DNA from: Halorussus caseinilyticus
GTDB lineage: Archaea; Halobacteriota; Halobacteria; Halobacteriales; Haladaptataceae
Assembly (NCBI RefSeq): GCF_029338395.1
Contig: NZ_CP119809.1
Span: forward strand, 310,001-374,000
Direction: 5' to 3'
Length of the DNA stretch: 64,000 nucleotides
Shown one piece after another: positions 28,733 through 37,578 of this stretch (the stretch's first letter is position 1; the number at the start of each line of letters is the position of its first letter). The translations under genes and the position numbers were made by a program. Under the pieces are notes generated by a model, which saw only the letters and a program-made list of their open reading frames with translations, was not told the origin of the DNA and ran no database searches.

Positions 28733-29763
28733 CGGTCCTCACCCCCGTCGGTCCGCATTCGGTCGGCAAACGCACTAATCTCCGGGACGGTCTGGTTGAA
28801 CATGTCGTCGTACGCCTCGCTCGGGTCGGGGTAGTCGGCTTCTTTCGCTTTCGCGGCCGCCGCTTCGATTTCGTCTCGGGCCGTCGCTTCCATCTCGTCG
28901 AACTCCGATTCGGTGAGCGTCCCGGCCTCGACCAGTCGCCCTTTGAACGACTCGATGGCGTCGCGGTCCTGCCAGATTGCGACATCCTCGTCGGTCCGGT
29001 AGGGTTGCTGGTCGCCCTCGAAGTGGCCGCGGTAGCGGTACGTCTCCGCTTCGATAAACGTCGGTCCCTCGCCGTCGGCGGCGCGCTTGCGGGCCTCGCG
29101 TACCGCCTCGTAGACGGCCGTCACGTCCATCCCATCGACCGTGAAGCCGGGGATGTTGTACGCCTCGGCCGTCTCGCTGAGATTCTGGACGTTGTGTTGC
29201 TTCTCGACGGGCGTCCCCTCGCCGAACTGGTTGTTCTCGACCAAGAACACCGCCGGGAGGTCCCACGTCGCGGCGATGTTGATAGCCTCGTGAATCTGGC
29301 CCTGTGCGACGGCCCCGTCGCCGAAGAACGCGAGCGCGACGGTCCCCTCGTCGTTGTATTGGGACGTGAGGGCGGCACCCGTCGCCAGCGGCGGTCCCGC
29401 GCCGACGATGCCGTTCGCGCCCAACATTCCGGCGTCCACGTCCGCGATGTGCATCGACCCGCCCTTCCCGTTGCAGTAGCCGTCGGCTTTGCCGTACAGT
29501 TCCGCCATCATCTCCTCGGGGTCGAGTCCCTTCGCGATGCAGTGGCCGTGACCGCGGTGGGTACTCGTGATGTAGTCGTCGTCTTCCAGCGCGGCACAGG
29601 CCCCGACGCCGACGGCCTCCTCGCCGATGTAGAGGTGGACGAATCCGGGAAGTTCCCCGTCGCCGAACAGTTCCCCCGCTTTGCTGTCGAACGCGCGGAT
29701 GGTCAGCATCCGGCGCATCGCTTCTCTCTGGCCGTCCTCCGTTTCGAGGTCGATTACTACCAT
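28729..29763 (-). CDS. 2-oxoacid dehydrogenase E1 component, alpha subunit
   Basis: A 344-aa thiamine diphosphate enzyme. The start is ATG 29763 (MVVIDLETED); a longer frame would need TTG or GTG. The TPP-binding motif runs from GDGAVAQGQ near residue 147 to VENNQFG near 175. GKGGSMHIAD, near residue 95, is a typical E1-alpha active-site segment. It is the first gene of the E1alpha-E1beta-AcoX operon and is coupled to E1-beta by an ATGA overlap. The AT-rich region at 29815-29935 upstream probably holds its promoter. The product is cytoplasmic and catalyses oxidative decarboxylation or cleavage of a 2-oxoacid or acetoin. Confidence 0.9.
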   Translation of the reverse strand: MVVIDLETEDGQREAMRRMLTIRAFDSKAGELFGDGELPGFVHLYIGEEAVGVGACAALEDDDYITSTHRGHGHCIAKGLDPEEMMAELYGKADGYCNGKGGSMHIADVDAGMLGANGIVGAGPPLATGAALTSQYNDEGTVALAFFGDGAVAQGQIHEAINIAATWDLPAVFLVENNQFGEGTPVEKQHNVQNLSETAEAYNIPGFTVDGMDVTAVYEAVREARKRAADGEGPTFIEAETYRYRGHFEGDQQPYRTDEDVAIWQDRDAIESFKGRLVEAGTLTESEFDEMEATARDEIEAAAAKAKEADYPDPSEAYDDMFNQTVPEISAFADRMRTDGGEDR

Positions 29764-30021
29764 GCGATGCACGTCACTCGGTGCCAATACTCAAAGACTG
29801 TTGCGCAAACTGACGGAAAAATTTGTACAAAATATGGGTTATTCGGCCTGAGACTCGGGAAAATCGCCTCGGAACCCGGACCGATTCGGACATGCGTATA
29901 ATGTCTAAAGCAATGAAAAAATTTGGTAAACGGTGAGAGATAATTGCGACGTTCGAGACCGACGCCGCGAGCGCCTCCGTCGTCGGTCTCCCGCCGGAGA
30001 GCATCCGCCGAACCGCGAGTT

Positions 30022-33003
30022 TCAGTACGTGAGGCTAAACCACTCCGTGTCGTTCGCCCCGCCGTTCTTCTCGTACGTGAAGTAGTACTCGACGTTGTCG
30101 CCCGAACTGAAGTCGCCGACCACGTAGTCCGGACTCGTGTCGAGCGTGTGCGTGTCGCCGCTCGGGTTGTTCATCCGGTAGTTGTACTGCGTGCCTCCGT
30201 TGACGGTGTAGTGAACGTCCACCCAGTCCGAACCGACGTTCGAGACGAACTCGAACAGCAGTTCGTCGATGGCGGTATCGCCGTCGGAGCCGTCGATTCG
30301 GGTGGCACTCTGGCTGTAGTCACTGTTCCCCGACGAGTCGGTGGTGACGCTGACGGTGTTGGACGCGCCGGATTCGTTGCCCGCGCCGTCCACGGCGGTG
30401 ACGTAGAAGTCGTACGTCGTACCGCTGGCGAGACCGGAGACGGTCGTCATGGTCGTCCCCGCCGAGACCTGCTGGCTCCGTGTCCCGTCGACGTAGACGT
30501 TGTAGTGGTCAACGCCCGAACCGCTGTCGCTCGCGGCGTCCCACGCGAGACTGACCGACGAACTGGTGTGACCGGTCGAACTGAGGTTCGACGGCGTGGT
30601 CGGGGCCGTCGTGTCGGATGGGTCGCTGCTGTCGCCCGTACTCGTCGCCATCGAGTTGGCCGGAACCGAGAGCGACGTGCCGTCCGAGAAGGTCACCGTG
30701 ATGGACGCGTCTTCGCCGTTGTAGGCCACGTAGGTCGTCTCGGTTCCGTCGTCGAACGCGTAGGCGAGCGGATAGTCCGCGGTCACCGACGGGTCCGGGT
30801 TCCCCATCGCGTCGATGTTGTAAATCCAGTGGTAGGTGTGGGCCTTCGTCTCGCCAGCCTCCGGCGTGTAGTTTTTCGCCGACTGGAACATGTCCTTGGC
30901 GTCGCTCACGTTCGAGAACGCCCGGTAGTTCCACATGATGTCCGGCCAGTAGTCCCACGCGCCGCCGTTGTCGTCGTTGGCAACCGCTTCGCTGTAGTTG
31001 CGTTCGGCCAAGTCGGCGTCCCACCCGAGGTACAGCGAGTGACCGCCGAACGGCAGGTAGTTGATGCCGTGAATCGCCTCGGAATCGCTGGAGAACCACG
31101 TCCCGTAGGCGTACTTGTCACCCCACACGATGCCCGCGGTGTCGTGGTCCCAGCCGTCGGGTTGGTTCTGGTTGTCCACGTCGAACCAGTATTCCATCGA
31201 GGCGAGCATCTCGTGAGTGTAGAGATACGCCGCCCAGTTCAGCATCTCGTCGTTGCCCGTGAAGACGGCCCACTGGACCATCGCGCCGTAAGCGTGGATG
31301 GCTTCCGAGGACGACTCTTGGTTGTTGCCATCCGCGAACTCCGCGGTGCCCGCGGCCCACGAGTGGCCGCCGAACGGACTGAAGTTCCGCAGGAACGGGA
31401 ACGAGTCGGCGGGGTTGTCCGCCGGTTCTTGGGTATTCGCGCCGTTCGGTCGTTCCCAGTTCGCGTAGTCGCGGACGAGCAGGTCGACCATCCCGCCCCA
31501 GTTGCTGTCCGCGCTCCACGACTCGTCGTTGCGGGCGAGTTCGGCCGCGCCCCGAACGAAGTAGCCGTAGTGGAAGTGGTGGTCGTTGAGACTGCTGGCC
31601 GCGCCGAACGAGTCCGGGTAGCCCAGTAGCGTGCCCCACTGGTCGTTGTAATAGAAGAGGTTCTCGCTCTCGCCGTTGCTGGCGGTGAGCCAGTCCTCCA
31701 GTTCCGTCCGGATGGCGTCGTGCAGGGCGTCTCGCTTGCTCGTGTTGCCGACTTGGTCGGCGATTGGTGCCGCCTCGGCCATCCGACCGTAGTCCTTCCC
31801 GGTCCAGTAGGTTCCGCTTCCTTGACTGTCGTCGTAGCTCGCCGACACCTCGTTGACGTAGCTCGATAGCTCCGAACTGTCGTAAGACCCTTCGTCGGGC
31901 AGGAACGGGAGGATGCCGCGGAAGGGGTGGGTCGTCGTGAACGACGACCCGCTGGTCGTCTTCATCGTACCGCGCGGGCACTCGTAGGTGTAGGCCAGCG
32001 TCGAGTCGTCGAGATACTTGTGTTGGTGGGGATACAGTCCCGTAATCGTTCCGCTGGCCTGACTCTCGGGCTTGGTCGTCGTGTTGAACGAGTAGGTCGT
32101 CCGGACCTCGCCAGCGGCTTGGTCGTAGGTCGGACTGACACGGGTCGCATCGCCCGCGCCAGTGTCGGTGATGAAGTTGTACGCGTACTGCTCGAAGGTG
32201 TCGAGGGTCGAAGACGTGCCGTCGGGGAGGACGGCAATCGTCACGTATCCACCCGTGAGGTCGTTGGTCAGCGTGGCCGACCCGACGCCAGACCAGTCGT
32301 CGCCCGAGGGCGCGAACAGTCCGTAGTGTTTGCCGTCGTGGGTCAGTCCGAGGACGTTCCCCCGGTCGTCCCAGACGGTGGGAGCCGTCCGGAATTCGAG
32401 TTCGGCACCGCCGCCGTCGTACTCACAGAAGATGTACGGTGAACCCTTCGTCAACGAGGCGGTGAGGGTCGTCCCGGTGCCGGTGTCCCACTTCAGCGTC
32501 ACCGACCAGTCGCTGTACCCATCGACTCGCGTATCGGCGAACGTGGTCGCGGTGTGGCCCAGCGTGAAGTCGCGCTCGACGTTCATCTTCGCGTCCGCTC
32601 CGGGGTAGTTCCACGTCGTCGGATGGCCGACCTGCAAACCGGTCCCGTCGGCCAGTGCGAACCCCGGATGGAAGAAGAGGTTCTCCGAGTACCCGGTGAC
32701 GAGCGCAGACGACCACCAGTCGTTGGACGGCATCGGTCCCCCGACGTTTCCGGTCGTGTACAGCGTCGTCGGCGGTTCGTCCTCGCCCGATGGCTTCGCG
32801 TGGGTGTAGCTTCCGTTGCCGACGCTGTGAATTCCGCTCGCGGCCGTGACCGGTTCCGGTATCGACGCCGACCCGGCTAACCCGACGGCACCGAGCGCCT
32901 TGCAGTAGGTTCGCCGCGACAGCGACGGCGTGTCGTTCGATTCGTCTCGTTCGTTCGACTGACTCCGCCAGTCGGATTCCGTTTCGTCGGTGTGTTCGTC
33001 CAT
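30022..33003 (-). CDS. Tat-exported GH81 endo-beta-1,3-glucanase with Fn3 and CBM
   Basis: A 993-aa secreted enzyme. A polar N-terminus leads to a Tat motif, LSRRTYCKALGAVGLAG, around residues 27-45. The catalytic part (~60-770) has GH81 landmarks: NDWWSSALVTGYSENLFFHP, then LNDHHFHYGYF, and GNNQESSSEA at ~555-566, where the acidic residues of the GH81 active site lie. A fibronectin type III domain spans ~795-889. A C-terminal beta module (~900-993, with VDVHYTVNGGTQYNYRM and the ending DTEWFSLTY) resembles CBM56-like glucan-binding modules. GH81 enzymes cut beta-1,3-glucans such as laminarin or fungal wall glucan. The ATG at 33003 is followed directly by the exported-protein signature, and a TATATAAATT box lies ~40 bp upstream. 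It sits tandem with the GH97 gene. Confidence 0.88.
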   Translation of the reverse strand: MDEHTDETESDWRSQSNERDESNDTPSLSRRTYCKALGAVGLAGSASIPEPVTAASGIHSVGNGSYTHAKPSGEDEPPTTLYTTGNVGGPMPSNDWWSSALVTGYSENLFFHPGFALADGTGLQVGHPTTWNYPGADAKMNVERDFTLGHTATTFADTRVDGYSDWSVTLKWDTGTGTTLTASLTKGSPYIFCEYDGGGAELEFRTAPTVWDDRGNVLGLTHDGKHYGLFAPSGDDWSGVGSATLTNDLTGGYVTIAVLPDGTSSTLDTFEQYAYNFITDTGAGDATRVSPTYDQAAGEVRTTYSFNTTTKPESQASGTITGLYPHQHKYLDDSTLAYTYECPRGTMKTTSGSSFTTTHPFRGILPFLPDEGSYDSSELSSYVNEVSASYDDSQGSGTYWTGKDYGRMAEAAPIADQVGNTSKRDALHDAIRTELEDWLTASNGESENLFYYNDQWGTLLGYPDSFGAASSLNDHHFHYGYFVRGAAELARNDESWSADSNWGGMVDLLVRDYANWERPNGANTQEPADNPADSFPFLRNFSPFGGHSWAAGTAEFADGNNQESSSEAIHAYGAMVQWAVFTGNDEMLNWAAYLYTHEMLASMEYWFDVDNQNQPDGWDHDTAGIVWGDKYAYGTWFSSDSEAIHGINYLPFGGHSLYLGWDADLAERNYSEAVANDDNGGAWDYWPDIMWNYRAFSNVSDAKDMFQSAKNYTPEAGETKAHTYHWIYNIDAMGNPDPSVTADYPLAYAFDDGTETTYVAYNGEDASITVTFSDGTSLSVPANSMATSTGDSSDPSDTTAPTTPSNLSSTGHTSSSVSLAWDAASDSGSGVDHYNVYVDGTRSQQVSAGTTMTTVSGLASGTTYDFYVTAVDGAGNESGASNTVSVTTDSSGNSDYSQSATRIDGSDGDTAIDELLFEFVSNVGSDWVDVHYTVNGGTQYNYRMNNPSGDTHTLDTSPDYVVGDFSSGDNVEYYFTYEKNGGANDTEWFSLTY

Positions 33004-33039
33004 CGTGTTCGACCGGAACTACGATTCGAGATGTAGAAA

Positions 33040-33049
33040 TATATAAATT
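33040..33049 (-). promoter_or_regulatory. TATA box of the GH81 gene
   Basis: Reads AATTTATATA on the minus strand in a strongly AT-rich patch (33015-33090). The distance to ATG 33003 predicts a short leader of about 10-15 nt. The gene therefore has its own promoter and is not only read through from the GH97 gene. Confidence 0.55.
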
Positions 33050-33231
33050 ATTTAGAATTAATTTAGTTTTATGTTGTTACTAAATGATTTTTATTGGCTA
33101 TGGCCAGTCTCACCTGATGAAACCGAGGGAACGCATGAGCTGACGGAGCAGAGAGAACTGTTCGCCAACGGTTCCGGCGAACACGGGACCGAAAGACGTG
33201 AGCGAGCGAAGTACCCACGACTCGGAGTCGG

Positions 33232-36200
33232 TCAGTACACCCCGAAGTTGGCGAACTCGGCGATGCCTTCGCCCGAGGCGTGCGAGCAGGTGAACATCGC
33301 GGCGTCCTGCGTACTCGCGGCCGACCCGAGGTCCACGCTCCCGATTTGGGTCCAGTCGCCGTCGGACTTGTCCTTCGTGTAGTAGGCCGTGAACGTCGTG
33401 CCCGACTTCTCGATGGCGAGCCAGACCGGTTGGTAGGTGTTCGACGCGCGGGCGTCGGTGTCGAGGTGGCCGTCGCCGTCGGCGTCCCACGCGAACTGGA
33501 CGCCGTTCTGGGGCGTGGCGTGGAGCGCGACGTAACCGGTGGCGCTCCCCGGGTCCGTCGCGTCGTTGCGAATCATGATGCCGGACTTGGCCCAGCCGTC
33601 GGTGTCCTCTTGGCCCTTGAGCTGGACCTCCACCCAGTCGTCGGTCCCCACGGCGTCGCGGTCCACGAGCGCGCCGTAGGCGTCAGCGCCGGTCCACATG
33701 TCCTCGCCAGCGGCGTTGACGTGGAGGTCGGTGCCGTTCTGGTCGAGACCGAACTCGGCGGCGTTCGTGGCGAACGTCTCGTACTGGCTCGGGACGGGGC
33801 GCGTCATCGGGATGCGGTCGTCCACGCGGAAGTCGGCGAACGTGGCGACGCCGCGAGCGTCGCTGTGCGAGCAGTGGACCATCGCGGCGTCCTGCGCGCT
33901 CGCGGCCGACCCGACCGTACAGGTGCCGACCTGCGTCCACGTCGAACCGCCGTCGGTGCTGTAGTAGCCGGTGAAGTCGCTTCCCGACCGGTCGAGTCGC
34001 AGGCGGACGCCAGCAGAGACGCCGCTCGCTTGGGTCCCGGTGTCGAGGTAGCCGTCGTCGTCGCTGTCCCACGCCAACTGAACGCCGTTGTTCGGCGTGA
34101 CGAACAGGCCGACGTAGCCTGTCGAACTTCCCGCGGCCGTCACGTCGTTGCGGACGACGATGCCGGATTTCGCCCACCCGTCGGTGTCCTCCTGATACGG
34201 GACCTCGACTCGGACGCGGCCGTCGGTGCCGACGGCGTCGGCCTCGTAGACGGCGGTGTAGTCGTCGGCACCGGTCCACACGTCCTGTCCGGTCGAGACG
34301 ATGTTGAACTCGGTCGCGTCGTGGCCGGGTTCGCCGTAGGAGGCCGACGAGTAGGTTTCGTAGTGGCCCGGAACCGGGTCTTCGTTCCCCGTCGCGGGCG
34401 TCAGGTGGACCGCCTGCCCGCCGCCCTCGGGCAGGTCGGCGACCAGCGAGTCGGTGTCCTCGATTTCGAAGTGGCGGACCTCGACGGCCGACTCGTAGCC
34501 GTAGGTCCTCGCTTTGTAGCCGTCCTGATAGACGTGGGCGTCGTAGGTGCCCGAGTCGAGGAAGTCCAGCGGAAGGCGAAGTCGGTCGGGGTCGGCGACG
34601 GCGGAGCCGACCCACCAGTCGTCGCCGTCGCGTCTGGCGATGGAGACGTGCTGGCCGATGTCGCCCGCCAGCACCTTCGTCTCGTCCCAATCGACAGGCA
34701 CGTCTTTGACGAACTGGAAGGCTTCGAGGTCGTAGTCGTAGTTGACGGGCCGGTCCGTCACCATCTGGACGCCGCTGTGGAAGACGACCAGTTGGGCGAG
34801 TTCGCGCGCTCTGGTGTTGTGGACGCGGGTGTCCTTGTACGCGCGGTAGGTCAGGTCGAACAGACCGGTGTTGTAGTCGGTCGGCCCCGCCAGCATCCGG
34901 GTGAACGCCAACTCGGGCGTGTGTTCCGGCGGGTTGCCCTGCCCGCGGAAGTTCTGGTACTCCATGCCCGAGACGCCCTCACGGGACATGAAGTTGGGGT
35001 AGGTCCGGCGCTTGCCCGTCGGCTTGATTGGTTCGTGGGCGTTGACCATAATCCCGTACTCGGCGGCGGTTTCGACCACCTTCTGGTAGTGGTTGACCAT
35101 CGCCTGACAGTGGTGGTTGTACCGGGTCTCGGAGGCGTCCATCAGGACGCCGTTCTCGTTGACGTACCCCGACTTGATGGCCTCGACGCCCGCCGACTGG
35201 TACATCGAGAACGCGTCGTGGAGTTGCCCCTCGTAGGAGTACTGGTCATGGTCTTTGACGTTCGAACCGGTCTCGTTGTGGGCCATGAAGTGGACGCCGT
35301 TGTTCGTCGCGTAGTCCGTGACCTCCTGCCAGTCGAACTGGGAGTGGGTCTCGGTGAAGTTCATATCCTCCCAGTTGAACGGGCCGTCCTCGTCGGCGGG
35401 CGCGTTGTCGCCGTCGCCCCACCCGGTGTTCCACCCCTCGGCCATCACGTTCGGAATCCCGTGTTCGCTGGCGAAGTCGATGTAGTCTTTGACGTTCTCG
35501 GTGTTAGCCCCCACGTCGGGACCGGGTGCCCACGTCGATTTGCCGATGTGCAACTCCCACCAGACGCCGCAGTACTTCTGGGGTTCTATCCACGAGGTGT
35601 CGCTGTACGCGCAGGGGTCGTTGAGGTTCAGCACGATGTCGGATTCGAGCAAGTCGCCGGGCGTCTCGCCGAGCATGAACACCCGCCACGGCGAGGCGTG
35701 GGGTGCCGACCCCTTGACCCGCGTGCCGTCGGGCAGGGGAACCAAGTCCGACTCGAAGCGGGTCGCCCGGCCGTTCCACCGCGTGACGGTCATCCCGGCC
35801 CAGTCGGTGAGGTTGGCCTCGTGGATACTCATGTAGCAGTCGCTCGCTACCCGCATCGTGAACGGCGTGTTCACGCCGTCCACGGTCGATTTCCGGTCGT
35901 GATTGCCGTTCCCGTCGCCCTCGCCGCTGATTTGAGAGAGGGGGTCCTCGTTGTAGAGGTACTCGTAGTTGTTCCAATTGTTGGCAATCCACCAGCTGGT
36001 GTAGTCGCCCGCGAAGTCGAACCCGGTGTTCTCCTGCGTGACGGCGAAGTCGCCGACGCCCGAGTTCTCGGGGATGGTGTACCGGAACGCAACCCCGTCG
36101 TCGTACGCGCGGAAGGTGAGATTGAGGTTTCGGCCGGTCGCGGCGTGGCGCAGTCCGACCGTCAACTCCTCGTAGTTGTCCCGAACCGACGACTGCTCGC

Positions 36201-36567
36201 CCCACACCGGTTGCCACGTCGTGTCCGCGGAGTCGGTGGTGGTGCCGGTCACCTCGAAGCCATCGTCGAGGTTCTCCTGATTGGCGAACTCGAAGCCCAG
36301 CGTCGAGTCGTTCAGGGGTTGGGTCCCCTTGTAGGAGATATTGTAGTAGGGCGTCCCATCGACGAGTTTGAACGTCACTTGCGCGTCCCCGTTCGGAGAG
36401 ACGACCGATTGAGTCGCGTCCGTCGAACCGGCGAGTACCCGCTCCGTCGCCGCGCCCGCCGGGACGGAAATCGCCGCGCCCGCTCCGACGAGTTGCCCAA
36501 GGAACTCCCGCCTGTCGTAGCCTTCGTCTGCTGACGTGTTCACATCTCTCATGTCTCGATTCGGCAT
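33232..36567 (-). CDS. Tat-exported GH97 alpha-glycosidase with two C-terminal repeated beta domains
   Basis: I choose ATG 36567 (MPNRDMRDV), because a TATA-like TTTTATTTATT at 36587-36598 lies 20-31 bp upstream; an in-frame ATG at 36606 precedes that box and is unlikely. The 1111-aa product has a Tat signal (YDRREFLGQLVGAGAAISVP). The GH97 N-terminal beta-sandwich, catalytic barrel and C-terminal part run to about residue 710. The motifs HNETG (~429), NAHEPIKPTG (~511) and SREGVSGMEYQNF (~529) match the glutamates used by SusB-type inverting enzymes. Two similar ~190-residue domains follow (each with DVWTGADDY or DMWTGADAY, then QEDTDGWAKSGI), probably lectin-like jelly rolls. GH97 enzymes act on alpha-glucosides or alpha-galactosides. 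It is likely extracellular or wall-associated. Confidence 0.87.
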   Translation of the reverse strand: MPNRDMRDVNTSADEGYDRREFLGQLVGAGAAISVPAGAATERVLAGSTDATQSVVSPNGDAQVTFKLVDGTPYYNISYKGTQPLNDSTLGFEFANQENLDDGFEVTGTTTDSADTTWQPVWGEQSSVRDNYEELTVGLRHAATGRNLNLTFRAYDDGVAFRYTIPENSGVGDFAVTQENTGFDFAGDYTSWWIANNWNNYEYLYNEDPLSQISGEGDGNGNHDRKSTVDGVNTPFTMRVASDCYMSIHEANLTDWAGMTVTRWNGRATRFESDLVPLPDGTRVKGSAPHASPWRVFMLGETPGDLLESDIVLNLNDPCAYSDTSWIEPQKYCGVWWELHIGKSTWAPGPDVGANTENVKDYIDFASEHGIPNVMAEGWNTGWGDGDNAPADEDGPFNWEDMNFTETHSQFDWQEVTDYATNNGVHFMAHNETGSNVKDHDQYSYEGQLHDAFSMYQSAGVEAIKSGYVNENGVLMDASETRYNHHCQAMVNHYQKVVETAAEYGIMVNAHEPIKPTGKRRTYPNFMSREGVSGMEYQNFRGQGNPPEHTPELAFTRMLAGPTDYNTGLFDLTYRAYKDTRVHNTRARELAQLVVFHSGVQMVTDRPVNYDYDLEAFQFVKDVPVDWDETKVLAGDIGQHVSIARRDGDDWWVGSAVADPDRLRLPLDFLDSGTYDAHVYQDGYKARTYGYESAVEVRHFEIEDTDSLVADLPEGGGQAVHLTPATGNEDPVPGHYETYSSASYGEPGHDATEFNIVSTGQDVWTGADDYTAVYEADAVGTDGRVRVEVPYQEDTDGWAKSGIVVRNDVTAAGSSTGYVGLFVTPNNGVQLAWDSDDDGYLDTGTQASGVSAGVRLRLDRSGSDFTGYYSTDGGSTWTQVGTCTVGSAASAQDAAMVHCSHSDARGVATFADFRVDDRIPMTRPVPSQYETFATNAAEFGLDQNGTDLHVNAAGEDMWTGADAYGALVDRDAVGTDDWVEVQLKGQEDTDGWAKSGIMIRNDATDPGSATGYVALHATPQNGVQFAWDADGDGHLDTDARASNTYQPVWLAIEKSGTTFTAYYTKDKSDGDWTQIGSVDLGSAASTQDAAMFTCSHASGEGIAEFANFGVY

Positions 36568-36705
36568 GGCTTTTAGTGGGAAGAAAAAATAAATAAAAGT
36601 TTTCATTGGAATAAACCCGCGCCGCGTTCGGTCGCCGGTCGGATACCGTCTTGGCCGTTACAGATTTTAATTGTTAGCTCATTGGTGTTTGTGGCAGTGT
36701 GAAAG

Positions 36706-37290
36706 ATGACAGGAAAGCAAACAGACGGCGAGCGACTGAATCGGAGACGGTTCCTCAAAAGCGCGACTGCGACGGCGGCGGGATTCGCGGCGACTGCGGC
36801 GTCGGGAACGGCCGCGGCGGGGGCGGTTCCGGCCGGAGAGCGCACCGCGAGCGTGCGCGAAGCTCGAAGCGCGCTCGACGCCCACGCTGGCGACGTTCTC
36901 GCGACGCTCGAAGACGACGGCGTCTTCGACGCCGCCGACGCGACCCGACTCGCCAGCGCCGGTGACGCCTCGCTTCGCACGTTCGACGGCGACTACTCCG
37001 AGGAACTCCGGGTGAAACTCGACGTGGACGGCGGGTTCCTCGACGTGGCCGTCGAACGCGACGACGGCCGGGCCTACGCGTTCTACTACCCGGACGACGA
37101 GGACACCCGGTACCTCTACCGGACCGACGGCGAGCGATTCGACGTTGGCACCGACAACTGCTGTAAGACCGACTGCTACTGCACTCACACGGTGTGTAGC
37201 GCGGCGTGCTACGAGCGATGCAACGTCTGCTGTCTGTGCGGGCAGGACAACTGCTCGTGGGAGGAGTACTGCGACGAGTGCATCTGCTGA
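36706..37290 (+). CDS. Tat-exported protein with C-terminal cysteine-rich peptide (halocin-like architecture)
   Basis: A 194-aa product. The Tat signal is LNRRRFLKSATATAAGFAAT (residues ~11-35). The middle (~40-150) is an acidic alpha/beta domain. The last 44 residues contain 14 cysteines: NCCKTDCYCTHTVC, then SAACYERCNVCC, and a tail ending DECIC. A Tat leader, a pro-domain and a Cys-dense C-terminal peptide is also the architecture of halocin C8 precursors, though the cysteine spacing differs and I see no sequence match. It could instead bind metal or be a disulfide-stabilised surface peptide. The TATA-like ATTTTAATT at 36664-36672 is divergent from the GH97 promoter. Residues and signal are seen; the role is unknown. 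Confidence 0.85.
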   Translation: MTGKQTDGERLNRRRFLKSATATAAGFAATAASGTAAAGAVPAGERTASVREARSALDAHAGDVLATLEDDGVFDAADATRLASAGDASLRTFDGDYSEELRVKLDVDGGFLDVAVERDDGRAYAFYYPDDEDTRYLYRTDGERFDVGTDNCCKTDCYCTHTVCSAACYERCNVCCLCGQDNCSWEEYCDECIC

Positions 37291-37578
37291 CCTGACGCGT
37301 CTCGAAGTACGTCGATACCGACGGCACCCGACGCCGACGCGCAACTGTCCCGAGAGTCGCGCCACCGGTAAGTACCCCGGCGACATGGGATACGAACCAT
37401 TCGATTCGTGCTGATATTTCAGGCCTCGCGGTGGGATGTGTCTCCGGTGAGGGTGTCGTCCGCGTCCGGCCCTCCCCCGCTGTCGGCTTCCGCACGGAAA
37501 TTACGGGAGACACGTCAGAATTATGTGCAACGTTATCAATAAGCAACCTTTCTACGTGGGGACGCCGAACCCCGTTCC

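Noticed and set aside
33071-33382. Small plus-strand ORF beside the GH81 promoter
   Set aside because: It overlaps the GH97 3' end on the opposite strand and has no motif, promoter or Shine-Dalgarno of its own.
33280-36534. Very long open frame on the plus strand opposite the GH97 gene
   Set aside because: Codon composition and lack of domain motifs fit the antisense shadow of GC-rich haloarchaeal genes; the minus strand has clear GH97 motifs.
36567-36606. Longer GH97 start at ATG 36606
   Set aside because: It lies on the far side of the TATA-like box at 36587-36598 and would place the promoter inside the coding sequence.
36706-37290. Halocin C8 homologue
   Set aside because: The precursor architecture is similar, but the cysteine spacing and sequence do not match halocin C8 as I remember it; kept only as a loose analogy.
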